From contig CALDSU010000005.1 of NCBI GenBank assembly GCA_937924525.1, forward strand, positions 248,001 to 312,000: 64,000 bases of DNA, in the 5' to 3' direction. The notes under the pieces were generated by a model. That model did no database searches, was not told the origin of the DNA, and was given only the letters and a program-made list of their open reading frames with translations. This stretch comes from an uncultured Bryobacteraceae bacterium (GTDB taxonomy: Bacteria > Acidobacteriota > Terriglobia > Bryobacterales > Bryobacteraceae). This document shows positions 16,157 through 25,127 of the stretch, piece after piece (the first letter of the stretch is position 1; the number at the start of each line of letters is the position of its first letter). Both the position numbers and the translations under genes were made by a program.

Positions 16157-17146
16157 CTACAAAGGCACATCTACGTGGAGTAGGATGTCCTCGATGATGC
16201 GGTCGCTCAGATCGGAGCGGCGTTGGGCAAGCGCGGCCTTGGGCGAGACGATGACGCGGTGCGCGCAAACCGGCGCCGCCAGCCGCTTCACATCGTCGGG
16301 CAGCACGTAGTCGCGCCCGTCCACCAGGGCGTGGGCCTGCGCGGCGCGAAACAGCGCCTGGGCGCCCCGGGGACTCACTCCCAGGGCGAGCGCTTCGTGC
16401 CGGCGCGTCTGCTCGACGATCTCGAGCAGGTAGTCTTCGAGCGCGGCATCCACGCGAACTCGGCCGACGGCTTCCTGGAGCGCCAGCACGTCTTCGCCGC
16501 CCAGCACCGGCTCGGGGAAGACCGGCTTGGCCAGAAAGCCGTCGCGCAGGATCGCCCGCTCGCTCTCGCGGCCCGGATAGCCGATGCGGATGCGCATCAG
16601 GAACCGGTCCAGTTGCGACTCGGGAAGCGGATAGGTGCCATGGTGTTCGACGGGATTCTGGGTGGCGATCACCATGAAGGGCCGCGGCAGCGGGTACGAG
16701 CGGCCGTCGATGGTGACCTGGGTTTCATTCATCGCTTCCAGCAGCGCCGATTGCGTCTTCGGCGTGGTCCGGTTGATTTCATCGGCCAGCAGGAAGCTGG
16801 TGAAAATGGGGCCCGGCTTGAACTCGAACGCCTGGGTGCGGGAGTTGTAGACGGTCACCCCCAGCACATCGCTGGGGAGCATGTCGGAAGTAAACTGCAA
16901 GCGGCTGAACGCGCAGGACACGGCACGGGCCAGCGCTTGCGCAAGGGTCGTCTTGCCGACGCCGGGGACGTCCTCAATCAGCAGATGGCCGCGCGCCAGC
17001 AGGCTGGTGAGGGTGAGGGTCACCACCTCCGGCTTGCCCTTCAGCGCCTGGCGGAGCGCATCCCCCAACCGCCGCAGTTGTTCCCGCGCCTGGGCCAAGC
17101 CGGGCGCACTTCGCGCGGGGGCTTCCGTGGTGTCCCGCGTGAGCAT
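16157..17146 (-). CDS. MoxR-family AAA+ ATPase
   Basis: This 329-residue chaperone-like ATPase has Walker A GVGKTT (in IEDVPGVGKTTLAQALA), Walker B LLADEINR, sensor 1 in MVIATQNPVEHHGTYPLPESQLDRFL, and the C-terminal lid (LGVSPRGAQALFRAAQAHALVDGRDYVLPDDVKRLA). MoxR proteins normally help vWA-domain partners mature metalloenzymes or membrane complexes, and their genes usually sit beside DUF58 and vWA genes. None is present here; the downstream gene is ychF. The partner is therefore unknown. Confidence 0.93.
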   Translation of the reverse strand: MLTRDTTEAPARSAPGLAQAREQLRRLGDALRQALKGKPEVVTLTLTSLLARGHLLIEDVPGVGKTTLAQALARAVSCAFSRLQFTSDMLPSDVLGVTVYNSRTQAFEFKPGPIFTSFLLADEINRTTPKTQSALLEAMNETQVTIDGRSYPLPRPFMVIATQNPVEHHGTYPLPESQLDRFLMRIRIGYPGRESERAILRDGFLAKPVFPEPVLGGEDVLALQEAVGRVRVDAALEDYLLEIVEQTRRHEALALGVSPRGAQALFRAAQAHALVDGRDYVLPDDVKRLAAPVCAHRVIVSPKAALAQRRSDLSDRIIEDILLHVDVPL

Positions 17147-17178
17147 TCCTCTTCATGGTACTAAAGTGGCCGCCGCGG

Positions 17179-17532
17179 TTACTGATGGTAATAAAAGCGC
17201 TCGGCCACTACCCTGCCGTCCTTCCAGCGCCGGACCGCCACCTGCGCCAGCAGCACACGCGCCCCGTTCTTCAGGGTGAAATCCAGCTCCCATTCCGAGA
17301 ACGTGACGTCACCGTTGACGGCGCTGGCCAGCATCCGGGCGCGATGAAACTCGGCGACCGAATGGAAGAACGCCAGTTCCCGCTCGCGGTTGGGGTCTTT
17401 GCCCGCCGTGGGAGGATCGTTGTTTTCTTGCATGACGACGTCGTCGGCATAGTACTGCTCGAACGCTTCCATCGCCTTTCCTTCCAGCACCGCCTGGTTG
17501 AGGGCGGCATCCAGTTCCGCGACGTTAGCCAT
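17179..17532 (-). CDS. SnoaL/NTF2-like small protein
   Basis: This 117-residue protein has the cone-shaped NTF2-like fold signature. A helical start (VAELDAALNQAVLEGKAMEAFEQYYADDVVMQENNDPP) is followed by beta strands (TFSEWELDFTLKNGARVLLAQVAVRRWKDGRVVAERFYYHQ). Members are enzymes or binding proteins of many kinds, so no reaction is assigned. The ATG at 17532 is chosen because AAGGAG lies 7 nt upstream. It follows the MarR regulator gene by 64 bp, and its upstream region shares the 10-mer CATTGGATGA with the MarR promoter, suggesting control by that regulator. Confidence 0.75.
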   Translation of the reverse strand: MANVAELDAALNQAVLEGKAMEAFEQYYADDVVMQENNDPPTAGKDPNRERELAFFHSVAEFHRARMLASAVNGDVTFSEWELDFTLKNGARVLLAQVAVRRWKDGRVVAERFYYHQ

Positions 17533-17565
17533 CTTCTTCTCCTTGACTAGTGATGCATTGCCCAA

Positions 17566-17575
17566 TCATCCAATG
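17566..17575 (-). promoter_or_regulatory. possible second MarR half-operator
   Basis: CATTGGATGA upstream of the NTF2-like gene is identical to ten bases inside the palindrome in front of the MarR gene. A full dyad is not evident here, so this is a candidate half site only. Confidence 0.35.
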
Positions 17576-17596
17576 GACCGCAAATCTTTTGCCGGG

Positions 17597-18070
17597 TTAC
17601 GGCGCCTGCCGGACCCGCTCGAGCAGGGCGATCAGGGTGCGCACCTCGTTCGAGCTCAGCAGGGCGAGCGCGGCCTCGGCGCCGGCCGCCACGGGGGCGT
17701 CGAGCGAAGACAACAAGGCATGGCCGGAGTCCGTAAGGTAACAAAACACCTGCCGGCGGTCCTCCTTGCGGCGGCGGCGGACAATCCACTTCTTCTTTTC
17801 GAGGCGGTCCAGCAGGCGGGTGATGCCCGGCGTTTCCTCGATCATCCGGTCGGCGATCTCGAGGGTGGGCAAACCGTCCGGCCCCGCGCCGCGCAGGATG
17901 CGGAGCACGTTGTACTGCTGCAACGTGATGCCCTGGGGCCCGACGACCGCGCTTTGCCGCCGGCGCAGCCGGTCGGCGGTCCGCAGCAAAGCCAGGAAAG
18001 CCTCCTGCTGCGGGGAGGCGAACGGCTTGCGCTGGCGGATCTCCTCCTGCAAGCTGCCGGGCCGGCTCAC
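17597..18070 (-). CDS. MarR-family transcriptional regulator
   Basis: This 157-residue winged-helix protein has the MarR DNA-binding core: GITLQQYNVLRILRGAGPDGLPTLEIADRMIEETPGITRLLDRLEKKKWIVRRRRKEDRRQVFCYLTDSGHALL. The DRR of the wing is intact. The GTG start at 18070 lies about 7 nt after a -10-like element, so the message may be leaderless. The upstream palindrome overlaps the -35 element, which is the expected layout for autorepression. The NTF2-like gene downstream is the most likely co-regulated target. Confidence 0.9.
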   Translation of the reverse strand: MSRPGSLQEEIRQRKPFASPQQEAFLALLRTADRLRRRQSAVVGPQGITLQQYNVLRILRGAGPDGLPTLEIADRMIEETPGITRLLDRLEKKKWIVRRRRKEDRRQVFCYLTDSGHALLSSLDAPVAAGAEAALALLSSNEVRTLIALLERVRQAP

Positions 18071-18076
18071 AGCGTT

Positions 18077-18110
18077 AGCATACCCGTCATTGGATGACTA
18101 ATCAACTAAT
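18077..18110 (-). promoter_or_regulatory. MarR promoter with overlapping palindromic operator
   Basis: On the minus strand TTGATT (18105-18100), a 17-nt spacer and TATGCT (18082-18077) form a plausible sigma-70 promoter. The 22-bp imperfect palindrome ATTGGATGACTAATCAACTAAT (18089-18110, 8 of 11 positions paired) covers the -35 element. Confidence 0.5.
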
Positions 18111-18121
18111 GGGACGGCGGA

Positions 18122-18505
18122 TTAAGCCGTTCCCGCCGCCGCCCGCACCGCTACTTCCGAGGCGAACAGATAAAAGCCGAACAACGGCTTGCCGTCGCCC
18201 CGTCCCCAGCGGTTCACTTTCCATTGCGCCCGCAGGAAACGCGTCTCCGGATGGGCGCTCAAATCGAGCAGCATCTGGTAGGTTCCACAGTAGAACTTCT
18301 GCGGGAAGGCGAGGAGCGGTTTGTCGCCCCAGTTCTCGCCGTCGCTCGATCCCCAGATCAGCACGTCGAGACTTTCCTGTTCAATAATGCGGGTGATGCC
18401 GAGAGTAAGAAGGACCATCCCGCCTTGGGAGCTGTCAAGGCTCAACACCAAGCCGGTCCCTCCGTCGCGTACCGTGCTTTCCGGAACCAGAAAGTTGGGC
18501 AGCAT
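18122..18505 (-). CDS. conserved-looking protein of unknown function
   Basis: I do not recognise this 127-residue protein. It is predicted soluble and rich in beta strands (GTGLVLSLDSSQGGMVLLTLGITRIIEQESLDVLIWGSSDGENWG ... MLLDLSAHPETRFLRAQWKVNRWGRG), resembling a single jelly-roll or discoidin-like sandwich. No signal peptide or catalytic motif is visible. The ATG at 18505 starts the compact domain; the ORF-track extension to 18637 runs through the divergent intergenic region. It stands divergent to a methyltransferase, with a 222-bp gap in which I recognise no known RNA element. Confidence 0.6.
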   Translation of the reverse strand: MLPNFLVPESTVRDGGTGLVLSLDSSQGGMVLLTLGITRIIEQESLDVLIWGSSDGENWGDKPLLAFPQKFYCGTYQMLLDLSAHPETRFLRAQWKVNRWGRGDGKPLFGFYLFASEVAVRAAAGTA

Positions 18506-18727
18506 GGCTGGTCTGTTTTTAGACTCGCATAAATCGGCCTCGTTGAAAAGGCTTCCGGAGGGGAGGTTCTCGGGAAATTGGGCCGTAGCGCCGGCGTACC
18601 CGCAATTGGGGGTAGCCGTCTCTCCGCAACCGCGCAAAACTCCGGGTAGAGGCGAAAACAGTAAACATTTTGTCCTTGACGATCCGCCGATTTTTTGCGG
18701 GCCTGCCCGGGCCGAAAGGCAGCAATA

Positions 18728-19321
18728 GTGAGCGCCGGCAAGTGGGAAGAGCGTTATCGGAAGGGCGAACTGCTCGACCGCCGGTGCTCCCCATTGCTTG
18801 AGGAAGTCTGGCGGCGGTGGTCCGCGCCGCCCGGCCGGGCGCTGGACCTAGCCTGCGGACCGGGAAGGCATGCGCTCGAATTTGCGCGCCGGGGATGGCA
18901 GGTCACCGCGATCGATGCCGCGCCCACCGCCATTCGGCGCCTGGAGGAAAGAGCCGCCGCCCTCGGCTTGCGCGTGGATGCTCGCGTCGCCGACCTGGAG
19001 GCGACCCCGGAACTGATCGAGCCCCGATCCTTCGACCTCATCGCCGACTTCTGCTACTTGCAGCGCGACCTGTTCCCCCGCATGCTCGGCGCGTTGCGGC
19101 CCGGCGGACTGCTGGTGGCGGAACTGCTGCTGGTGGACCCGCGGCTGGAGACCCCGCCTGCGAATCCGGCGTTTCTCTTGGATCCGGGCGAGTTGCCTGG
19201 CCTGGTCGCTCCCCTGGAGATCCTTCACTACGCCGAGGGGCCGTCGCGGGAACCCGGCGCCTCCTCCCGTCATCGGCTGGTCGCCAGTCTGATCGCCCGC
19301 CAGCGGCCGGACGTGCGCTGA
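18728..19321 (+). CDS. class I SAM-dependent methyltransferase (TehB-like)
   Basis: This 197-residue Rossmann-fold methyltransferase has motif I ALDLACGPGRHALEFARRGW, motif II VTAIDAAPTAIRRLEERA, a post-II acidic site DLEATPE, and motif IV FDLIADFCYLQRDLFPRMLGALRPGGLLVAELLL. Proteins of this shape include TehB tellurite/thiopurine-type methyltransferases acting on small molecules, but the acceptor cannot be read from the sequence. The start is a GTG (VSAGKWEERYRKG), because the conserved WEERY block begins directly after it. It stands alone on the plus strand, followed 28 bp later by the PQQ-propeller gene. Confidence 0.85.
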   Translation: MSAGKWEERYRKGELLDRRCSPLLEEVWRRWSAPPGRALDLACGPGRHALEFARRGWQVTAIDAAPTAIRRLEERAAALGLRVDARVADLEATPELIEPRSFDLIADFCYLQRDLFPRMLGALRPGGLLVAELLLVDPRLETPPANPAFLLDPGELPGLVAPLEILHYAEGPSREPGASSRHRLVASLIARQRPDVR

Positions 19322-19334
19322 ACCGCCGTGGCGC

Positions 19335-19341
19335 TGATACA
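19335..19341 (+). promoter_or_regulatory. possible -10 element close to a start codon
   Basis: TGATACA lies 8 nt before the ATG of the PQQ-propeller gene, a distance that would give a nearly leaderless message. No clear -35 element is visible. Confidence 0.25.
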
Positions 19342-19349
19342 GTTGAAGG

Positions 19350-20549
19350 ATGCGGCGAACCGGAATCGCGCTCGTGCTGGCTATCTTCGCCGCCAGCGCC
19401 GCGGACTGGCCCCAATGGCGAGGCATGCATCGGGACGGAAAATCTCCCGAAACCGGCTTGCTCACCGCGTGGCCGGAGAACGGCCCGCCCCTGCAATGGA
19501 AAACGTCGGGCTTGGGAGAAGGATACTCCGCATTCTCGGTAGCCGGCGATCGCCTGTATACGCAAGGCCAGCGCGGCAGCCAGCAGTTGGTGATGGCCTT
19601 CGACACCGCGACCGGCCGTAAAGTTTGGGAGACTCCCTCGGGCGGAGGGTACCGAGAGCGCAGAGGCAACGGCCCGCGCGGAACTCCCACCCTGGACGGC
19701 GATTGGCTCTACGCCCTGGCTTCGGACGGAACGCTGGCGTGCCTCGACCGCGCCGCCGGCAAGAAACTTTGGGAGATCAACATTGTCAAGCAGTTCGGCG
19801 GCGAGGTGATCCACTGGGGCATCAGCGAGTCGCCCCTGGTGGACGGCGACCGCTTGATTGTGACGCCCGGGGGCCCCGGGGCGAGCGTCGTCGCGCTGGA
19901 CAAGAAGACCGGCAAGCTGCTTTGGAAATCGCAAAGCGACTCGGCCGGCTATTCGTCTCCCATCGCGTTCGACGCCGCCGGCAAACGGCAGATCGCCGTC
20001 CTGACCGGCGAAGGGGCGCTGGGATTGAACGCCGCCAACGGCGAACTGCTGTGGAGGAACAAAAAGGTGGCCAATGGGACCGCCAACATCGCCACCCCGA
20101 TCGCGTTTGACGGCCGCGTTTTCTTCTCCACCGACTACGGCACGGGCTGTCTGTTGCTCGATGTCCGGTCCGGGGGCGCGCGGGAGCTGTACTTCAACCG
20201 CGAGATGAAGAATCACTATTCCTCGTCGGTACTGCACCAGGGGTACCTGTACGGGTTCTCGAGCTCGATTCTGACGGCGATGAAGTTTGAGGACGGCTCG
20301 GTGGCATGGCGCGACCGGAGCGTCGGCAAGGGATCGGTGACCTACGCCGACGGGCACTTGTACGTGCTGAGTGAAGCGGGCCGGGTGGCGCTGGTGGAGG
20401 CGACCCCCGCCGGCTATCGCGAGAAATCGCGCTTCTCGATTCCCTCCGGCGAGTTCCCCACCTGGACGCCGCCGGTCATTGCGCACGGACGGCTCTACCT
20501 GCGCGAGCAGGATCGCCTGTACGCTTTCGACATCCGCGCAAAGCGCTGA
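19350..20549 (+). CDS. secreted PQQ-like beta-propeller protein (BamB/quinoprotein type)
   Basis: This 399-residue protein has an N-terminal signal (RRTGIALVLAIFAASAADWPQWRG) and repeated propeller blades with the W-docking motif: TGRKVWETPS, AGKKLWEINIV, TGKLLWKSQSD, NGELLWRNKKV, DGSVAWRDRSV. The opening DWPQWRGMHRDGKSPETGLLTAWPENGPPLQW is the typical start of outer-membrane PQQ-binding-like proteins of Acidobacteriota and Planctomycetes. Such proteins are usually structural or polymer-binding; quinoprotein dehydrogenase residues are not evident. It converges on the cytochrome/DUF1549 gene, with a palindrome in the gap. Confidence 0.9.
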   Translation: MRRTGIALVLAIFAASAADWPQWRGMHRDGKSPETGLLTAWPENGPPLQWKTSGLGEGYSAFSVAGDRLYTQGQRGSQQLVMAFDTATGRKVWETPSGGGYRERRGNGPRGTPTLDGDWLYALASDGTLACLDRAAGKKLWEINIVKQFGGEVIHWGISESPLVDGDRLIVTPGGPGASVVALDKKTGKLLWKSQSDSAGYSSPIAFDAAGKRQIAVLTGEGALGLNAANGELLWRNKKVANGTANIATPIAFDGRVFFSTDYGTGCLLLDVRSGGARELYFNREMKNHYSSSVLHQGYLYGFSSSILTAMKFEDGSVAWRDRSVGKGSVTYADGHLYVLSEAGRVALVEATPAGYREKSRFSIPSGEFPTWTPPVIAHGRLYLREQDRLYAFDIRAKR

Positions 20550-20596
20550 CCGGCGCCGGCGGCTCACCGCCCGGGCGGGAATCCGGAAACTCGAAG

Positions 20597-20615
20597 GGCA
20601 AGTCGGAGACTTGCC
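20597..20615. repeat. palindrome with GTCGGAGAC core, copy 1
   Basis: GGCAAGTC-GGA-GACTTGCC is a perfect 8-bp stem with a 3-nt loop in the gap between two convergent genes. The first 16 bases recur at 39228-39243, so it belongs to a dispersed element as well as possibly ending transcription. Confidence 0.6.
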
Positions 20616-20722
20616 CCCTGGCGGCCGTCAACCCGGGGTTGGGGGTCGCGGCTCTTCGTTGCCATGGCTGAAGACCGCGCCTCGCGCGGCATCACGATTT
20701 TCGACCCGGGCCGCCTGAAGCT

Positions 20723-23380
20723 TCATTCCACCGCGGAGAACTCGGCCGCGCCGAGGAGCACTTGCGCGTACTGCGGCCACAGGTTCTCCCCGGATTGCAC
20801 AAACTCGATCCCGGCCCGGACTTCCTCCGGCGACGCCGGCCGCGCGTAGAGCAGCAGGTAGGCTTGCTGGATGCGGGCTTCGTCGCCAGCAAGCGGCGCC
20901 AGCCGTTCCGCCAGCGCCCGCGACTGGCGCGTGACGAACGGGTTGTTCAGGAAGAACAGTCTCTGCATCGGTCCGATGGTCACCGCGCGCTGTTCGCTGG
21001 TCTGGTTTGGATTGGGGAAGTCGAACAGCGAGAGGATCGGCTCCTGCCGGGTGCGCGCCACCGTGCCGTACACCGTGCGGCGCCGGTTTTCTTCGTCCAG
21101 TTTGGCGGGCGCCTCGCCCGGCGTCAGGTCCAGCGTCCCGGCGACGGCGAGCATGGCGTCGCGCAGCGCTTCCACGTCCAGCCGTTTGCGGAGGGGAAAC
21201 CGCCACAACAGACGGTTCTCCGGATCCTTGGCGGCATGCTGGGGATTGTGCGCCGCGGCCTGCCGGTAGGCGGCCGAGAGCAGGATCTCCCGGTTCAGTT
21301 TCTTCACTGACCAACCGTTCTCGACGAATCTGGCCGCCAGGTAGTCGAGCAGTTCGGGATGCGTCGGCCGCTCGCCTAACTGGCCGTAGTTGGACGGTGA
21401 GCGCACGATGCCCTCGCCGAAGTGCATCTGCCAGACCCGGTTGACGAACACCCGCGCGGTGAGGGGATTCGAGGGGCTCGCGATCGCCTCCGCCAAGTCC
21501 AATCGCCCGCTGCCGCGGGTGAACGCCGGCGGGGTATCGCCGGCCAGAATCCGCAGGAACCGTCGCGGGGCCTCCTCGCCCAGATGGTTCTGATCCCCGC
21601 GGATGGCCACGCGGGTGTTGACTGGTTTGTCGGCTTCCGTCAGCGCATGCAGGAACGGATACTGCGGCGGCAGCGCTTTCTTCAGAGTTTCGATCTCGTC
21701 GCGCTCGCGGTGCAAATACTCCCTCCATGCGCCGCTCAGCCACCGCTCGATCTGTTTGGGACCGTAATAGAACACGCCGCCCGCCGCATCGAAAGCGTCC
21801 CGGCGGTACGGTTCGCTGGCGAGGTCGCGCCAGAAGTAGTACTTGACGGGGGACAGGAAATCCAGGTTGGCGTATTGGCGGGTGCGCTCGTCCTTGACGC
21901 CCTTGGCGCCACCCAGCTTGACGTAATTGCGGTCGTCGATGTCCTTCTTCTCCGCCAGTATGCTTAAGAAGAACGCTTGCAGGTCCGCCGCCAGCCTGGC
22001 CATCTCCGCTTCCGGCGCCTTGCGGTCCAGCGCGTCGAACCAGGGCTTGAAATAGGCGTAATCTTTGTCGCGGTCGCGCAGGAAAGCAACCCAACGGGTG
22101 ACGGTTTCCGCATCGAGGTCGTCCGGCGCGACGCCGCCTTGCTGCACCCGCCACGCCGCCATCATGTAGCCGGCGGTGCGGGTGGCCAGAATGTCAATCA
22201 GGCCATCGATTTGTTTCCCCGTCCAGTCCTTGAGCGCGGCTTCCTTGTCGTCAATGATCTTCTTGCTGGCCTTGTATTCCTCCACCACCGCGGGGGGCGC
22301 CAGGGGATGCTCGGTCAGACTGCTGCTGCGGAAGACGCCCAGCAGCGAGTAGTAATCCTGGGTGGGGATCGGGTCGTACTTGTGGTCGTGACATTGGGCG
22401 CACGCGACCGTCAAGCCCAGGAAGGCGCGCGTAGTCACGTCGACACGGTCATGGTGGTCGTGGCCGAGCGCCTGGAAACCCAGGCCGGGCCGGAGGCGGT
22501 CCGCGTCCGGCAGTAGGTCCCCCGCGATCTGCGCCTTGACGAACGTGTCGTAGGGCAGATCTTCGTTAAACGCCTGAATCACCCAGTTGCGGTAACGCCA
22601 CGCGTTGGGGAACGGCGTATCGTTGCTGACGCCGTGCTCGCCGTCGGCGTAGCGGGCCACATCCAGCCAGTGCCGCCCCCAGCGTTCGCCATAGCGAGGC
22701 GAAGCGAGCAGGCGGTCCACCAGTTTTTCATAGGCGTTGGGCGAGGTGTCTTCCACGAACGCCCGCACTTCTTCCGGCGAGGGCGGCAGGCCGGTCAGAT
22801 CAAAACTCACGCGCCGGATCAGGGCATGCCGGGAAGCCGGAGGCGCGGGCGTTAAGCCCGCCTGTTCGAGTTTCGCCAGCATGAAGCGGTCAATCGGGCC
22901 GCGCACCCAGGCCTCGTCGCGCACGGGGGGCGGCGCGGGCTTGCGCACGGGCTGAAAAGACCAGAAGGCGCGCTGCTCGGGGGTAATCTCGTAACGGCTG
23001 CCCGCCGGTTTGGCCGGTTGCGGGGCCTCCGGCCAGACCGCACCGCCGTTGACCCACCTGACCAGCGCGGCGATCTCGTCTTCCCGCAGGCTCTCCGAGG
23101 GCGGCATCTTGATGCGGTGTGTTCGGCGGACCACCTGAATCAGCAGGCTCTCATCCGCGTTGCCCGGTACGATGGCGGGGCCGGAGCGGCCGCCATTCAG
23201 CAGGTGCTCGCGCGAGTCCACGCGCAACCCTGCGGTGTGCGTTTGCGTGTGGCAGGTGTAGCAATGGCGGGCCAGCACCGGGCGGACCTTAGCTTCAAAG
23301 AACTCCGCCTCCGGACCGGAGGGCGCGCCCCAGGCGAGGGCGCACGCCCCTACGAAAACGCCAGGACGCAACCAAGTCAT
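20723..23380 (-). CDS. secreted cytochrome/DUF1549/DUF1553 protein (planctomycete type)
   Basis: This 885-residue exported protein has a signal peptide, an N-terminal planctomycete-type cytochrome c domain with a CYTCH heme site (C40, C43, H44), a DUF1549 domain ([44 protein letters not shown] ... [14 protein letters not shown]), a second CxxCH ([12 protein letters not shown]), and a C-terminal DUF1553 domain ([22 protein letters not shown] ... [17 protein letters not shown]). These proteins are abundant in Planctomycetes and Solibacter relatives, usually beside a DUF1501 gene, and are thought to act in polysaccharide or sulfated-glycan oxidation. No DUF1501 partner is present. The ORF-track extension to 24991 is antisense to the CoA-transferase. 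Confidence 0.93.
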   Translation of the reverse strand: MTWLRPGVFVGACALAWGAPSGPEAEFFEAKVRPVLARHCYTCHTQTHTAGLRVDSREHLLNGGRSGPAIVPGNADESLLIQVVRRTHRIKMPPSESLREDEIAALVRWVNGGAVWPEAPQPAKPAGSRYEITPEQRAFWSFQPVRKPAPPPVRDEAWVRGPIDRFMLAKLEQAGLTPAPPASRHALIRRVSFDLTGLPPSPEEVRAFVEDTSPNAYEKLVDRLLASPRYGERWGRHWLDVARYADGEHGVSNDTPFPNAWRYRNWVIQAFNEDLPYDTFVKAQIAGDLLPDADRLRPGLGFQALGHDHHDRVDVTTRAFLGLTVACAQCHDHKYDPIPTQDYYSLLGVFRSSSLTEHPLAPPAVVEEYKASKKIIDDKEAALKDWTGKQIDGLIDILATRTAGYMMAAWRVQQGGVAPDDLDAETVTRWVAFLRDRDKDYAYFKPWFDALDRKAPEAEMARLAADLQAFFLSILAEKKDIDDRNYVKLGGAKGVKDERTRQYANLDFLSPVKYYFWRDLASEPYRRDAFDAAGGVFYYGPKQIERWLSGAWREYLHRERDEIETLKKALPPQYPFLHALTEADKPVNTRVAIRGDQNHLGEEAPRRFLRILAGDTPPAFTRGSGRLDLAEAIASPSNPLTARVFVNRVWQMHFGEGIVRSPSNYGQLGERPTHPELLDYLAARFVENGWSVKKLNREILLSAAYRQAAAHNPQHAAKDPENRLLWRFPLRKRLDVEALRDAMLAVAGTLDLTPGEAPAKLDEENRRRTVYGTVARTRQEPILSLFDFPNPNQTSEQRAVTIGPMQRLFFLNNPFVTRQSRALAERLAPLAGDEARIQQAYLLLYARPASPEEVRAGIEFVQSGENLWPQYAQVLLGAAEFSAVE

Positions 23381-23428
23381 TGGACCGGAATCTATCAGGC
23401 GGGTTTTCGCGGTGTCAAATCGGACGGT

Positions 23429-25000
23429 ATGATGACGCAGGACCTCAACCGCAGGCCGCGCTTCGCTATGCCACGCCACGTACGCATCATGACCGCCCGG
23501 GAGGCGGTGGAACTGATTCCCGATGGGGCCACGCTGGCCACCAGCGGATTCGTCGGTATCGGCCACGCCGAGGAACTGACGCAGGCCCTGGAAAGCCGGT
23601 TCTTGCGCGACTCGCTTCCGCGCGATTTGACGCTGATCTATGCCGCGGGGCAGGGCGACGGCCAGAAGCGTGGCCTGAATCACCTGGGCCATCGCGGGCT
23701 GTTGAAACGGGTGATTGGCGGTCACTGGAACCTGGCGCCCGCCATCGGCCGCCTGGCCGCGGAGGAAGCCATTGAGGCCTACAACTTTCCCCAAGGCGTC
23801 ATTTCCAAGATGTTCCGGGAGATCGCATCGGGGAATCCGGCGGTGCTGAGCCGCGTGGGTTTGGGCACGTTTGTCGATCCCCGCTTCGGAGGCGGGAAAC
23901 TCAACGGGGCGGCGCGGGAGGACCTGGTCGAACTGGTTGAGGTTTTCGGGCAGCCAATGCTGGCCTACCGGACGCCCAAGGTGGATGTGGCGTTTGTGCG
24001 GGCGACCGCGGCCGATGCGGAGGGCAACCTGTCTTTCGAACGGGAGGCCCTGACCGGGGAGTCGCTTTCGATTGCTCAGGCGGCCCGCAACTCGGGCGGC
24101 CTGGTCATCGCGCAGGTGGAGAGGCTGGTGGATGCGTTCTCCCGTGATCCCAAGGACATCCGGGTTCCGGGGATTTTTGTGGATGGAGTGGTGGTGGCGT
24201 CGCCGGAAAACCATCCCCAAACGTTCTCGGAGGCGTCCAACCCGGGCTATTATCAGGCCGGAAGCCTGGAGGGGATCGCACTGCCCCCGCTGGAACCCGG
24301 TCCGCGGCGCTGGATCGCGTCCCGTTGCCTGGACGAATTGCAGGGCGGAGAAGTCGTCAACCTGGGAATCGGGATGGCGGAAGGCATTGCCCGGCTGGCC
24401 CTGGAACGGAAACGTTTCGGCGACTTCGTCCTGACCGTGGAAGCGGGCGCGGTCGGCGGGATTCCGGCGGGCGGCCTCAGTTTCGGCGCGGCGTTGCACC
24501 CCACCGCCATCATCGACCAACCGTATATGTTTGATTTTTACGACGGCGGCGGACTGGACGTCGCGTTCCTCAGTATGGCCGAATGCGATGCGGAAGGAAA
24601 CGTGAACGTCAGCCGGTATGGGGGGCGGATCCCGGGGACCGGCGGCTTTATCAATATCGCCCAAACCGCGAAGAAAGTGGTGTTCCTGGGCACCTTCACG
24701 GCGGGGAATTTCGAAGCCGTCTTTCAAAACGGCGGTCTGAAAATCCTCAGGGAGGGGCGTACGAAGAAGTTCGTCCGGCAGGTGGAGCAGGTCACGTTTA
24801 GCGCACCGCAAGCGCTCCGCGAGGGAAAATCGGTCCTTTACGTTACCGAGCGCGCGGTATTCCGCCTTACCGGAGCAGGGCTGGAATTGTGCGAGATTGC
24901 GCCGGGCATCGAAGCTGCCCGCGCAATCCTGCCGCAGATGGAGTTCATCCCCCGCCAGGCGGCGCAGATTACGCTGATGCCCGCGCGCCATTACGCTTAG
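23429..25000 (+). CDS. family I CoA-transferase (acetate/propionate/3-oxoacid type)
   Basis: This 523-residue fused alpha-beta CoA-transferase moves CoA between short carboxylates. It has the N-terminal alpha half with [30 protein letters not shown], and a beta half with [18 protein letters not shown] followed by the catalytic-Glu region [15 protein letters not shown] (the Glu forms the glutamyl-CoA intermediate; ESG is more common than EAG). Its length matches the YdiF/propionate CoA-transferase group. Two adjacent ATGs occur at 23429 and 23432, and a third at 23468 ([14 protein letters not shown]) may be the true start. It is divergent to the cytochrome protein with a 48-bp gap. With the methylmalonyl-CoA mutase at the window edge it could serve propionate use. 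Confidence 0.88.
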   Translation: MMTQDLNRRPRFAMPRHVRIMTAREAVELIPDGATLATSGFVGIGHAEELTQALESRFLRDSLPRDLTLIYAAGQGDGQKRGLNHLGHRGLLKRVIGGHWNLAPAIGRLAAEEAIEAYNFPQGVISKMFREIASGNPAVLSRVGLGTFVDPRFGGGKLNGAAREDLVELVEVFGQPMLAYRTPKVDVAFVRATAADAEGNLSFEREALTGESLSIAQAARNSGGLVIAQVERLVDAFSRDPKDIRVPGIFVDGVVVASPENHPQTFSEASNPGYYQAGSLEGIALPPLEPGPRRWIASRCLDELQGGEVVNLGIGMAEGIARLALERKRFGDFVLTVEAGAVGGIPAGGLSFGAALHPTAIIDQPYMFDFYDGGGLDVAFLSMAECDAEGNVNVSRYGGRIPGTGGFINIAQTAKKVVFLGTFTAGNFEAVFQNGGLKILREGRTKKFVRQVEQVTFSAPQALREGKSVLYVTERAVFRLTGAGLELCEIAPGIEAARAILPQMEFIPRQAAQITLMPARHYA

Positions 25001-25052
25001 ACCAATCCTGGTGAGCGCCCGTCCGGTTCAGGAGATTCATCGAAACGGGCTA

Positions 25053-25080
25053 TTGACATTTCCGGATGGAAAGGTACGAT
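25053..25080 (+). promoter_or_regulatory. sigma-70 type promoter of the secreted protein gene
   Basis: A consensus TTGACA at 25053-25058 is separated by 16 nt from TACGAT at 25075-25080, 47 nt before the start codon at 25128. It is the clearest housekeeping promoter in the window. Confidence 0.65.
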
Positions 25081-25127
25081 TAGCAAACAGAGGTTTTTCG
25101 AAGCCTCCCAGACGAAAAAGGTAAATA

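Noticed and set aside
18506-18727. riboswitch in the 222-bp divergent gap
   Set aside because: I checked both strands for c-di-GMP-I, cobalamin, FMN, TPP and Moco consensus blocks and found none.
20723-24991. 1422-residue ORF for the DUF1549 protein
   Set aside because: The first 537 residues lie antisense to the CoA-transferase and lack homology; the signal peptide at [18 protein letters not shown] fixes the start at 23380.
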